This document shows, in pieces, positions 22,692 to 32,376 of a stretch of 64,000 nucleotides of DNA. How positions within the stretch are numbered: the first letter of the stretch is position 1; each line of letters starts with the position of its first letter. The position numbers and the translations under genes were made by a program. Origin of the DNA: Schizochytrium sp. CCTCC M209059 (Eukaryota; Sar; Bigyra; Thraustochytrida; Thraustochytriidae); assembly GCA_000818945.1 (NCBI GenBank), contig KN805416.1:225528-289527 (forward strand), given 5' to 3'. Below the pieces are notes generated by a model. That model was not told where the DNA came from, searched no databases, and saw only the letters and a list, made by a program, of their open reading frames with translations.

Positions 22692-23162
22692 TCATTTGAC
22701 GCTCCACATTGACATGAATACTTGAATCTCCCCCATTTGAGAGCTCGAGCGAGGTGCATCGGTGGCAGGTGTTTCCGAGGCAGGTGTGGATGATACTTTA
22801 CAATTTGTAGACGACGTTGCAGACGGTGCGCGTCGACGCATTGGGTCGTATCGTCTTCTTGCTCCTTTTCGGCTGCGTTGAGCTTTGCCTGATGCTTTTG
22901 CAGGCCTTTCGTCTTCAGCCTCGACCAGAGCCCCTGCAACCTCGAGTGCTTTAGAGGTTGCAAAGCCTTTCGGCAAACTCCCAGGCTGAAGAAACAGCGG
23001 GCAGAGCTCTTCTTCGTCTTCGTCTTCTTCTACTTCTACTTCGTCGCCGTCCCCGTTCTTGCCCTTGCCCTTTCCCTTTTCCAGTGGCTGCGGCTGCTTG
23101 TTCTCCAGGTTGCGCGCTTTGCGTCGGTTGCGCACCTCGTTGTCGTCGGAGGCCAGCATCAT
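22692..23162 (-). CDS. Acidic/basic hypothetical protein, 156 aa
   Basis: I use the tandem ATGs at 23162/23159 (MMLASDDNEVRNRRKARNLE). The N-terminus is basic, followed by a GKGKGKNGDGDEVEVEEDED acidic run, a hydrophobic patch (ELCPLFLQPGSLPKGF), a second basic stretch with RKGARRRYDPMRRR and a Ser/Thr-rich tail. No domain is recognised; charge layout suggests a nuclear or nucleolar protein. A poly-G tract (about 23209-23222) lies 50 bp upstream. It may be incomplete if an upstream exon exists. Confidence 0.5.
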   Translation of the reverse strand: MMLASDDNEVRNRRKARNLENKQPQPLEKGKGKGKNGDGDEVEVEEDEDEEELCPLFLQPGSLPKGFATSKALEVAGALVEAEDERPAKASGKAQRSRKGARRRYDPMRRRAPSATSSTNCKVSSTPASETPATDAPRSSSQMGEIQVFMSMWSVK

Positions 23163-24118
23163 GCACCTCTGCCGCCAAGGCAATGTTTTGCGCCTAGCAA
23201 CACGGAGAGGGGGGGGGGGGGGATCTGGCCTCTGTGTCGCAGTCTACTGAAAGGACCAAACACGATACGAGCAACCACCAATGGCAATGTTTGGATGCTT
23301 TTGACATGGAGTCTTCGTTTATCAACCATCAGTCTGTGCATAGATGCGAACAATCATCTGACGACAGAACGACATGATACGACGACACGTCAATGGAACG
23401 GAGCAGCTGAGCTTTTACATCTCCTTTTCTTCAGAGGCTAGCTGCAATATTGTGCTCATGGCTGCTGCAGCTGATTTCGAGTGCTCCCCACTGGCCTTCA
23501 AGTTGGCAATGACTGCCACATCGTTGTCATTCTCTCCCCAAAGGCGAAGCTCGCAGTCGAGAGTACGTATACGTACGTGTGTCTTCTTCTGACAATCTTG
23601 CGCAGCTAGGCCTAGGCTAATGTACTTTCGCTGGTCGTTATTATTGGTCACCCTCATTCATCCTCCTCTCTGATCATGTTCAGGCTTTGAATCTTCGCGG
23701 CACGCATGCGATTGGCTGTGGTTATCGTCATCGTCAAGCCTGCCAATCAGCCAGGTGCAGGTGCAGGTGTACGTATACATACGACTCGCCAGTGATCAAG
23801 CCCGCGATACCGGAAATGCTGTAGAAATAGGCCTAGCTAGCTACGTACTAGCTAGCTAGCTAGCTGCCTTTTCTCAGCTGATAGTACCAAGCCGGCCGGC
23901 GGTTCCAAGGTGAACGAGCCAGCGCACGCACGCATACGCGCGGGGGTGGGCGAACGGTAGACGCCGAGTTCGCGACCGCAGCTGCTTCGGAGCGTCGCAA
24001 CGCGGCGCGCGAGAGACGCATACGGCAGCCCCTGCAGGGAGAGAGAGAGGTGTTGAGTGAGTGAGTGAGAGAGCGAGCGAGCGAGCGAGCGAGTCTCGGC
24101 GCGCAGGACCGCTTCGAG
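23163..24118. other. Divergent intergenic region with AGCT and GAGC repeats
   Basis: Contains a G14-like homopolymer near 23209, CAGGTG repeats (23750-23772), (AGCT)n at 23828-23868 and (GAGC)n at 24069-24093 just before the PP2C start. No gene supported. Confidence 0.45.
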
Positions 24119-25318
24119 ATGGGGGGCAAAACCAGCAAGCAGAGCGCGGAGACCGCAAGCGCAGCGACGGCGACGACGGAGGACGAGGAAGAGGTCGTCT
24201 CCTCGTCAAAGTCGAACCTGAGACCATGGGGTGAGGTCCTCGATCGAGGCCTGGGCGTGGCTATGAAACAAGGTTCCTCTTACTTTGACCTGAACGACGC
24301 GGTCTCAAGCGACAGCAACAGCTCCACGAGATGCTACTTTTCGTGCATTGTGCAGGGTTTTCGCAAAGACCAGGATCGCTTTGTTTGCATCCCGGAGCTT
24401 CTTGAGGAACCACAAGTGGTGTTTTGCGGCATCTTTGACGGTCATGGCGCCGATGGCGATCTTGTCGCCGAATCTGTCGCCGGAAAGCTACCCGAGGAGG
24501 TCCGGCAAGAACTTGCTAACCGCATAAAAGTGACGAGCGGAAAGTTCGAGCTTTCCTCGCGAAGCATTCAAGAAGCCATTGAAGCGGCCTTTGACACCAT
24601 GCAAGCTACACTCGACACCCGTTTCGAGGAGGAGGTCGTTGTCCAAACCATGAAACTGAAAAAGGAAATTGAGGAGAAACAGCAAATCGATCTTGGCCGC
24701 GTGCCCCTGCCGCTTGGCAGTGGAACAACCGCCACGATCATTCTTGTACACGATCGTTTTCTCCATGTTGCCCACGTGGGTGACTCGCGAGCCATCCTTT
24801 GCAGGCGCAACCCATCTAATGCAGCGGACGTGGTCATTGAGGACCTCACAAAGGACCAGAATGTCCTTGCATCGGGCGATGATGAGCGTGAACGCATTGA
24901 AAATGCTGGCGGGACGATCTTTAACAGGCACGTGGCTGGAGACTACATTGATGGCATGCTGCAGCTCACTCGGTCGCTCGGGGACGTTCCTCTGCACCGT
25001 CAGAACATTGTTTTACACACCCCGGCCATTAGTTCCATGCCTATTGATTCGAGCATGATGTTTACCCTCGTAGCTTCGGATGGGCTCTGGGATACTTTTT
25101 CTTCAGAGGAAGCTGCGAACTTTGTGTGTAATGCGATTTGTATTAAGGCTGACGCCGATGGCGCCGAATCGTGGAGTGATGATGACGTCCAGGAATTGCT
25201 TACCCATGTCGCAGAATCCCTCGAAAACGAGGCACACTCGCGAAACGCTAAGGCTGATCGTCAGTCTGATGACATTTCGGTCTTGATCATAAGCCTCTCG
25301 CGATGGTGGGATGCATGA
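24119..25318 (+). CDS. PP2C (PPM) protein phosphatase with N-myristoylation signal, 399 aa
   Basis: Mn/Mg-dependent Ser/Thr phosphatase. I start at ATG 24119, which gives MGGKTSKQSAET, an ideal N-myristoylation sequence (G2, S6, K7); the frame upstream is only repeats. Signature blocks in order: QDRFVCIPE, GIFDGHGADGDLV (metal-binding Asp in DGH), GSGTTATIILV, HVGDSRAILC, DLTKDQNV, GDYIDGMLQLTRSLGD, TLVASDGLWDTFSSEEA (second metal Asp) and the final DDISVLIISL. The usual DGHGG is DGHGA, a mild change. A charged helical insertion (about 150-185) separates the early blocks. Membrane-anchored myristoyl PP2Cs are common in protists. Catalytic residues all appear present, so it should be active. 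Confidence 0.93.
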   Translation: MGGKTSKQSAETASAATATTEDEEEVVSSSKSNLRPWGEVLDRGLGVAMKQGSSYFDLNDAVSSDSNSSTRCYFSCIVQGFRKDQDRFVCIPELLEEPQVVFCGIFDGHGADGDLVAESVAGKLPEEVRQELANRIKVTSGKFELSSRSIQEAIEAAFDTMQATLDTRFEEEVVVQTMKLKKEIEEKQQIDLGRVPLPLGSGTTATIILVHDRFLHVAHVGDSRAILCRRNPSNAADVVIEDLTKDQNVLASGDDERERIENAGGTIFNRHVAGDYIDGMLQLTRSLGDVPLHRQNIVLHTPAISSMPIDSSMMFTLVASDGLWDTFSSEEAANFVCNAICIKADADGAESWSDDDVQELLTHVAESLENEAHSRNAKADRQSDDISVLIISLSRWWDA

Positions 25319-25597
25319 TTTTTATAAAAGAAAAATTAAATGAAGATGGTACCTTCACAGCTCTTGCATCATTTGCTTTGCGACAGAATTCACACGTGGT
25401 TGAATTTGCTCAAATGAATCTCTTGCACTTGGTTTGCGACGTCAACTGTCTTATGTGATTTCGTCTATTGTTCCCCTTTGAACCAAAGCTGAATAACAAA
25501 GGCTTGCGGACAAAGGCCTGTCACCAGTCGAAACATTTACCGTGATGCATACCATACAAATTACATGAAACATCCTAGACCTAGCGTGATGGGATTG

Positions 25598-27280
25598 TCA
25601 ATATCTGTACTCTGGAAAATCCATAAAGTCTGCATCGTCGCCTTCCGCTTCTGTCACGGCTGGCATGGCTGGCGCGTCAAAGAGATCATCCCGCTTGGAA
25701 CATTTGAGGAGACTCACAAGGGCCCCGCTTCCATTGCACACAATATTCGACACAATGCATGCCGCGAACATGGGAGCACAGTTGCTCTCCCCAATTTCCA
25801 GCATCCCCATGACTGTGACCAGGTGCGTGATTGGAATAGGGAAAAGCGACGCCGGGACCGCACTGATAAAGCAGGAAAGGAATAGCAAGAGTGGCTCGCC
25901 CGTCACCTCACCCAAAAGCATATGCATCGCCAGGCCAAGACAGGCACCAACAAAGTACAGCGGGAAAACCACGCCGCCAACAAAGCCACTGCCCACACTT
26001 ATTGAGACGCAAATGATCTTGGCCGCAACCGAAGCCACCAGAAGCGATGCACTGACCTTGTGCGCCGTCACGTGCGAGATCACGGCTAGCAGCTGCGAAT
26101 TGCCACTGCCAAACCCTAGTGGCACCACCATGCTCACAGCGCCAATTAGTATTCCTCCTACCGCCGGAGCCAGGACGGTGTACACCTTGACCGGGAGCCA
26201 GCGCTTGAAACTTCGGAAAACCTGCGTTGAGACGCCAATTCCAATGGCAATGAGCAGCCCCACAACGCCAGAGATGAGACCGAAAATGACGCCCCAAACC
26301 AAGTGTATGGACTCAAACTCGAATGGGCCAAGTTCACCGCCGATGGGAACAAAAGGGAGATATGATCTTCCCGCGATGACAAGATTCACCGCATACGCTG
26401 CGAGGACTGAAGTGCCCATCTCGGCAAAGTAGCGCAAATAGTACGCTTGCAGCTCGTCTCCGGGTCCAAGCTCTCCAACGAGAACCATGGGCGTCACAGG
26501 AGATGGAAACAAGCAACCGAGCGCCGCACCAATCCCATGGAGACAGCTCCTGCGCACACGGTCATCATCAAATCCGCGCAGTTCGGAGAAAACCTGGGCC
26601 ACCGCGCCGCCAACAGAGCCCAGCACAGCCGATGGACCCAGTGCCGCTCCTCCCGAAACGGACACAACGGAGATGAGCACCAGCTTCATCATGTTGTAAG
26701 GATTCACGTATTGCTGGTTGATTTGCTTGAAAAGTCCGTCGTATTCGTCTTCAAGTGCGACAACGAGCTTGAGAACCCCCACGAGCGCACCTGTCCCACC
26801 AATGACTGCAATCCAATAAGGCTTGCCATGAAGAAGCTGAACAGACTCTGGATCTCCTGGGTAAGCCGTCGTTGTCCATAAAATTGGGAGCTCACGCATG
26901 GGCCACACCAGGGCAGCGCACAAAACGCCGACGATACATCCAAAGACAATTCCTGCCGATATATCGAGCGCGAATTTCCATTCTTGCGCGTACGAGCTGC
27001 ACATGGGACATCGCTTACCAAGTCCATGTGCACTACATTTGAAATCCTCTGGATCTTTGCGTGCAGTGAGCAAACGGTCTGAAAAGAGCCCACGATGGCT
27101 TTCTCCACGCAATAGACTTGCCCGCGACTCTAGTCGGGTTGTTTCTCGTCGCGGAAAGCTGACCAGTGGAGTTTGGAGATCGCCTTGCTCTGCTCTTTCT
27201 GCCTCGGTGTCTAGCTCATCGTCGCTGCGGTCAACATGAGGCTCGCTTCGAGAGTTTGAAGTTGAGTCTGATTCAAGCAT
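25598..27280 (-). CDS. ClC-family chloride channel/transporter with atypical selectivity motifs, 560 aa
   Basis: ClC fold membrane protein. Residues 1-100 are a cytosolic tail with an acidic patch and a Cys pair region (KCSAHGLGKRCPMC). About ten hydrophobic helices follow from 105 to 525. The region normally holding GxEGP reads GGAALGPSAVLGS (210-222), so the gating glutamate is absent. The helix normally containing the internal proton glutamate pair reads FPSPVTPMVLVGELG (258-272), with one Glu left. GFGSGNSQLL and SVGSGFVGGVVFPLYF correspond to the later pore motifs. No CBS domains follow, unlike most eukaryotic ClCs; the C-tail is acidic and ends FPEYRY. The layout is closer to the bacterial YfeO-like branch. 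Transport mode (channel or exchanger) is not predictable. Confidence 0.88.
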   Translation of the reverse strand: MLESDSTSNSRSEPHVDRSDDELDTEAERAEQGDLQTPLVSFPRRETTRLESRASLLRGESHRGLFSDRLLTARKDPEDFKCSAHGLGKRCPMCSSYAQEWKFALDISAGIVFGCIVGVLCAALVWPMRELPILWTTTAYPGDPESVQLLHGKPYWIAVIGGTGALVGVLKLVVALEDEYDGLFKQINQQYVNPYNMMKLVLISVVSVSGGAALGPSAVLGSVGGAVAQVFSELRGFDDDRVRRSCLHGIGAALGCLFPSPVTPMVLVGELGPGDELQAYYLRYFAEMGTSVLAAYAVNLVIAGRSYLPFVPIGGELGPFEFESIHLVWGVIFGLISGVVGLLIAIGIGVSTQVFRSFKRWLPVKVYTVLAPAVGGILIGAVSMVVPLGFGSGNSQLLAVISHVTAHKVSASLLVASVAAKIICVSISVGSGFVGGVVFPLYFVGACLGLAMHMLLGEVTGEPLLLFLSCFISAVPASLFPIPITHLVTVMGMLEIGESNCAPMFAACIVSNIVCNGSGALVSLLKCSKRDDLFDAPAMPAVTEAEGDDADFMDFPEYRY

Positions 27281-28026
27281 TGTTCAGTGTGAGAGAACCG
27301 CCTACGCGCTTACCTTCGCAGGACAGAGAGACCAACGCTCCGCACGCGTCTGATTGTAAAGTGAAGTGCGAGGGTGGCTACGACTCTGCGGATCCACGCG
27401 CCTTGGGCTGGAGAGCCCCAGCGAGTTCGAGGCTCTGCAGCGATGGGATCTAGCTAAACTCTGCTGCGATAGAAGCCCCTTTCGCAGCGGCGTCGCCGGC
27501 ACCTGTTTGGTATAGCCGGCGCTGCCTGCAAAAGTTTTCTCGTTGGCACCTTTGGTTCAACCCCTATCCTCGCGCGGCCACGCAGCAGGTCTGCGCGCAC
27601 GGCTTCGAGCCTCGTTTTCGCACTGCTTGACAACGGTAGGTGAGGATCCGACATATTTTTTATTTATGAGGTGCACGGCAGGCAGGAAGAGAGAAAGGGA
27701 CGCATGGGAGGCGTCTCGAGAGCGCAACGGTCAGCTGCAGTTGGTTGTGCGTCGAGGACTCGAGAGGACAATGGATGACTTTGCCGCGTAGGGTTCTCAT
27801 TCTTATTCGATGGGCAGAGGCGTGAAGCCCCACGGCGTTTGTACCTGGCGACGATCGATGCGGCCGCGCGCCGGCAGCGCTTAGAGAAGAGTTTTAGAAA
27901 GAACCTTGTAGCAGCTGTTCACACGCGAACTCAAGTTGACAAAACCTTGACGCGGTTCCGCGCTCACGAAGGCATTGGTGCGTGGGCGCTAGCGTGGCAG
28001 TGCGCGCGGAAAAGCTCAAGGCGAAG
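27281..28026. other. Divergent intergenic region
   Basis: 746 bp between the ClC and CCCH genes. The frame of the CCCH gene is open back to 27940 without an ATG, so a short upstream exon could lie here. No other gene is seen. Confidence 0.4.
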
Positions 28027-28875
28027 ATGTTGAACGCGTCATCGTGCGTATGGATCCCCATAAATGAACGCGTGCGCTGCGCGAACTGTACGACGAAAAT
28101 TCAGCCGTGGCTGCCCAAAGCAAGTCAGCGAGCATGCTGTGCAAGCGGCGGCGCACGTAAAGCAGAGGTGAAGCGGCGCGAAGACTATCCGAAACGCTTA
28201 GCGTCAGCCAAGAGAATGGTATGCGCTCGGTATCAGCAAACGGGTGTTTGCTTGAACATGGAACGTCTGGGCTGGTGCCAGTTCCACCATCCTTTGCCGG
28301 ACAAAATCGTGCAGCTCGACTTTGAGGGACCCTCACGATGCCGTTTTTGCACGCTTCCGCTACCGTGTAATGTGCACTTTCCCAAGATTGGCTCTATCAT
28401 CGATGATCCTCGATTCACGCCTCTTTTGGTTCTCGAAACGGAAGAGAAGCACGCAGAAACAGATGCCCATCAGTCTGACGAAATCGAGGCCCAAAGTACA
28501 GAGAAGCAAGCTTCTCTGCAAAAGAATAAAAATGTGAAGGCACGGAAGATGACAATGAGGTCATCTGTCAAACTTGCTGCCCAAAAGAAGAAAAAGCCAA
28601 GGGCAACGTTCAAGACGAACGAGATCGTCGCTGCATTTCATCAAAATACGTGGCGCTACGCCTATCTTCTCGAAGAGAACCTGAATTCGGGCATGTTGAC
28701 GCTTGCTCTCAAGGCGAACGCAAAGCCTCCATCTAACACTGTCCTTCTCGTGCGCGAAAAGGTTCGATCATTGCGCGGAATTATCTTTGAGACAAAGACC
28801 CAAAGCGATGCACCTGCAAAAGACATGATCTCAACCTCTCTCACGACACCATCTGCAAGCGAAGCCTCGGTTTGA
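28027..28875 (+). CDS. CCCH-type zinc-finger protein, 282 aa
   Basis: The first ATG in the frame is 28027 (MLNASSCVWIPINERV); the frame is open upstream to 27940 with only a GTG, so an upstream exon is possible. Residues 19-25 contain CANC. About 64-83 hold a CCCH finger: C-x8-C-x8-C-x3-H (CARYQQTGVC, then CQFHH), with a longer second spacing than the usual x5. A further Cys cluster, CRFCTLPLPC, lies at about 101-110. A basic stretch (AQKKKKPRATFKT) precedes a C-terminal folded region of about 80 residues. CCCH fingers usually bind RNA; the exact role is unknown. Confidence 0.72.
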   Translation: MLNASSCVWIPINERVRCANCTTKIQPWLPKASQRACCASGGARKAEVKRREDYPKRLASAKRMVCARYQQTGVCLNMERLGWCQFHHPLPDKIVQLDFEGPSRCRFCTLPLPCNVHFPKIGSIIDDPRFTPLLVLETEEKHAETDAHQSDEIEAQSTEKQASLQKNKNVKARKMTMRSSVKLAAQKKKKPRATFKTNEIVAAFHQNTWRYAYLLEENLNSGMLTLALKANAKPPSNTVLLVREKVRSLRGIIFETKTQSDAPAKDMISTSLTTPSASEASV

Positions 28876-29410
28876 AGACAAATAAATGATACATGGTGGA
28901 CGCGAGCGACGACAACACGGCTTCGAATACGACAGGAGAAAACCATGGAATAACCCCCTGCCTTGTAGACGTTGGCCACCGTTGTGGGACGCTGTGCGTT
29001 CGTGCACCTTTCAAGTCTCTGTGTGCAAGGGCATCGCAGAGGAAGCTCGCATAATGCAAAGGCATATCCACTCCCCTCTTGACAAAAGCACGAGCATTGC
29101 CCCAAAGCACGAGCATTGCCCCAAAGCACGAGCATTGCCCAGGCTGTTGTTGGTGGAAAAAAAAAGAAAAAGGAAAAAAGCAAAGGGAAAAAAAGGGATG
29201 AACTCTGAGACTGCGCTGCGGCGGTTGCGGCCAAACCTCCTCCGAGCGATCAATTCCGCTCGCGCGAGTCGGCGAGGCTGCGCAAGGTCAAGCGCGAGGC
29301 AGAGACGCGAGGGGAAGAGGGGAAAGGGGCAGCCGCTTTAGGCGCCTGCGCAGAGCGGCCGCGCGTCGAATCGTGCGCAAGGAGACAGGCCCAAAAGGAG
29401 GCAGCCCACA
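28876..29410. other. Intergenic region with a 19-bp tandem repeat
   Basis: At 29091-29139 a 19-bp unit (CACGAGCATTGCCCCAAAG) is repeated about 2.6 times. An A-rich stretch follows (29157-29200), then GC-rich promoter-like sequence before the POC1 ATG. Confidence 0.6.
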
Positions 29411-31231
29411 ATGACGATGATGGAGGCCGAGCAGGAGGCCGTGGCGCTCGCGCGCACGTTCACGGGGCAGGGGAGCCCTGTGGAAAGCGTAGCATTCATG
29501 CCAAGCATGAAGCAGGCAATGTCCGGCTCACGCGATGGGTCAATCATGATCTGGAACTTTAAGCCGCAACAACGGGCGTACAGGCTCCGCGGGCATACCG
29601 GCGCCGTGACCAGTCTCGATGTAGCGGCCGATGAGTCCGTGCTCGTGTCCGGATCCGCAGACCACACCGTCCGGCTCTGGAAACCATCTGTTCAAGGCGC
29701 GGGCAAAAGCTTTCGCGCGCATACGGGCACTGTGGCAAGCGTAAATCTGGCTCAAGACGGCCGTCTCCTGTTGACTGGCGCTGCCGATAAGATGGTCAAA
29801 CTCTGGGACCTGTCTGTTATGCAAGGTAGTCGCCCCAAATTCTTATGGTGCATTCACGGCCATCACAACTGGGTTCGCGATGCTCAGCTGAGCAAAAACG
29901 CGGAGCTCGCCGTGTCCGCCAGCGATGACAAGATGGTCAAGGTTTGGGATGTTGCTACGAGCAAGGAAGTGACCAGCTTTGACGGCCACGGCGCGGCCGT
30001 ACGTGCTGCGCGCTTTGACCCGCTCAACGGCCTCTGCGTTGCGTCTGCAGGCGATGACGCAGGCATCAACATTTGGGATGTGCGATCCCGCCAGGTCATT
30101 CAGCACTACGCCCTCAACCAGGCTGCCAAAGTCCAGACCTTGCGTTTCCACCCATCGGGCGTCTATTTGCTTACGGGAAGCGATGACGCTGCGCTGCGGG
30201 TATGGGACCTCCGTGAGGGGCGCCTGCTCTACACGGTGCGGGCTCACTCAAAGGCGGTCAACGCGTGTGCTTTCGCGCCGGACGGCTCGCACTTTCTCAC
30301 GGGTTCATCAGACCAGCTGCTCCTTGCTTGGCGGTGCGATGGTCTCAATGATCAGGCGACGCAATTGCCCTCTGCGGAGCTCGTATCTGCAGCAATGGCC
30401 GACGAGCATTCGCGCAAGCGGCGCCAATCCAAGCACCGTCGTCACAGCTCGCACAGACACCACCGACACGGCCATCGGGCTTCGCTTAGCAACGCGCGCC
30501 ATGACGATGGAGAGGAAGCCAAGGCGCGTGATATGATGGTGGAGGAGAGTCTCCGGCCTCGACATTCGAGCCGTGTTGTGGGACATCGGTCGCACAGATC
30601 GCGCAGTCAGCGCAGCCTCGAGGAAGACTATAAAGTCAGCCTTGGGGCCAAAGTAGAAGACGGTATTGTCGATACTGAACTCAAGGCGGGCGAGCGTCGC
30701 CACCGCCGCTCCTCGACGCATTCCAGCAAGAAGTCCTCGCGCAAGCACCGGACTCGCCACGGCAAGTCCAAGTTGGACCGCCAAGGCGAGGATCTTGGTG
30801 CTGAGGCTGCCAATGAAGCCGAGGTCGATCTCGAAAGGATGAATCACCTCGACATTGTCGCGGAGGCTGAGGTGGAGGTAGAGGAGCATGGGGCTGCCAC
30901 TCCGCCGATGGCGCGCGACCTGTACGTTTCCAAGAACATTGGCGATCTGACGCGCCGAGCTGCGCAGGCAGCGCTCCGAAATCGCCAGCCTTCGCCCGCT
31001 TTGGGCCGGTACGACAGCGCGCAGTCGGGTTCTTCTTTGCCTTTGCCATCGCGCAAGCCCCCTTCGCGTCCGCCACCGCCGCCTCCTCCTGCTTCGGAGG
31101 CAAGTTCTGCGGCGGGTGCTGCGGCAGCGGCTCCGCTGCAGAGCCTCGCACGAGCGCTGCAGAATGTCGAGGCTCGTCTGCGACTCAACGAGGAGGCCAT
31201 TGCGGGTCTGCACGCCGCCTCTCCTCGTTGA
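29411..31231 (+). CDS. POC1: POC1 centriolar WD40 protein, 606 aa
   Basis: Seven WD40 repeats fill residues 10-310. The sequence pattern follows metazoan POC1 closely, including IWNFKPQQRAYRLRGHTGAV, VRLWKPSVQGAGKSFRAHT, HHNWVRDAQLS, SASDDKMVKVWD, SRQVIQHYALN and LREGRLLYTVRAHS. The extreme C-terminus LQSLARALQNVEARLRLNEE corresponds to the POC1-specific coiled coil. POC1 is a core component of centrioles and basal bodies, needed for their stability and for cilia. Between propeller and coiled coil lies an expanded linker (about 330-570) rich in Arg, His and Ser, then acidic, then Pro-rich; it is longer than in animals. Its presence implies a flagellate stage in the life cycle. Confidence 0.95.
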   Translation: MTMMEAEQEAVALARTFTGQGSPVESVAFMPSMKQAMSGSRDGSIMIWNFKPQQRAYRLRGHTGAVTSLDVAADESVLVSGSADHTVRLWKPSVQGAGKSFRAHTGTVASVNLAQDGRLLLTGAADKMVKLWDLSVMQGSRPKFLWCIHGHHNWVRDAQLSKNAELAVSASDDKMVKVWDVATSKEVTSFDGHGAAVRAARFDPLNGLCVASAGDDAGINIWDVRSRQVIQHYALNQAAKVQTLRFHPSGVYLLTGSDDAALRVWDLREGRLLYTVRAHSKAVNACAFAPDGSHFLTGSSDQLLLAWRCDGLNDQATQLPSAELVSAAMADEHSRKRRQSKHRRHSSHRHHRHGHRASLSNARHDDGEEAKARDMMVEESLRPRHSSRVVGHRSHRSRSQRSLEEDYKVSLGAKVEDGIVDTELKAGERRHRRSSTHSSKKSSRKHRTRHGKSKLDRQGEDLGAEAANEAEVDLERMNHLDIVAEAEVEVEEHGAATPPMARDLYVSKNIGDLTRRAAQAALRNRQPSPALGRYDSAQSGSSLPLPSRKPPSRPPPPPPPASEASSAAGAAAAAPLQSLARALQNVEARLRLNEEAIAGLHAASPR

Positions 31232-31803
31232 TATCTACTGCCTTGTTTGGAATGTCTTGGGGGCGAGACGATACGATACGCTCCAACATGGAAATGTCGG
31301 TTGGCAAACGCAGCATCCCGTGCTCCAGTAATAGTCACATATTATTGCTGCTGAGCAGTAGTACTAGACTCTTTTCACATATTGTCAAGATTAGACATGC
31401 GTCAGCAGCTTTCCAAAACTCTGGGCCTCGATGCGTTGTTGCTGCTCACTTACATTTTCCCTTCAAAAGACGTCAAGGAGGCTGCTTCTGTTCGATAGTT
31501 TGGCTCTTCTTGGCAGGCAGGGTATGGTATATATCCTATAATCGTCTTTACGTCTGATCACCTTCCGTGCCTCGAGCCTGTGCTCCTTGCTACTTTGATC
31601 AGCTTTTGCAACCTCTATCGTCACCACCTTGCTTCTTTGATCAATGATCCGGTATCATCAATGTCCTCGGCACATTTCCCCGCCCCACATGCCTGCCTGC
31701 CTGCCTGCCTGGCTCACCTGCCTGCGTGCTTGCTTGCGGATCAAGAGTTCTTCCTCTTGCAGGCCACTCGAACATGTGCCGTGCCGCCCTTGCTCGCACC
31801 TGC

Positions 31804-31834
<31 letters not shown>

Positions 31835-32376
31835 GGCTGGCCTTGGATCCTGGATGCGGTGGCCCTCCCTTTCTCTGCGTCCATCTCCCTCGCCCAGTCC
31901 TTCTCCACCATGCAGCCGGCCTGGCCATCCGCCGCCGGCGCTGCCTCGAGCGAGGGCGAATCCACTTGGTTGGACTTTTGGCCCCTCAGCCTCGTCGTAG
32001 ACACGGCGCGCGAGTGTCTACGTTGGCCGTCCCGCCGCCCGTACTCGCAGGCAGCCCCCTTCTTTACCTTCCAGCCTGCCTCCCTCCCTCCCTCTGTCTG
32101 CCTGCTCGCCACCGTAGCGGCGCGTGCACAGCAGGTGCAGCACGCGGCGGGGCAGGAAGGGCAGGGCAGAGCAGGGCAGAGCAGAGCAGAGCAGAGCAGA
32201 GCAGAGCAGAGCAGGAGCGGGCAGAGCGCGGCGCGGAGCGGAGCAGAGCTGCAGAGCTGCAGAGCTGCAGAGCTGCAGCGCGGCGCGGGCGGCGCGGCGG
32301 CGCGGCGGCGCGGCGGCGAGGGCGTGGGCGGCGGCTCTCGTGGACGGAGCCGGCGGAGGAGGGAGGCGCAGCGAGG
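31232..32376. other. 5' flank of the Ser/Arg-rich protein gene with repeats
   Basis: Holds TGCC repeats (31690-31735), (CTG)n (31806-31835), a GAGCA/GGGCA pentamer tract (32155-32218) and five GAGCTGCA units (32245-32278). Long frames across it are composition artefacts. No separate gene supported. Confidence 0.5.
32155..32280. repeat. GCAGA and AGCTGCAG tandem repeats
   Basis: About a dozen GCAGA/GCAGG pentamers directly followed by octamers of GAGCTGCA, 100 bp upstream of the next ATG. Confidence 0.9.
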
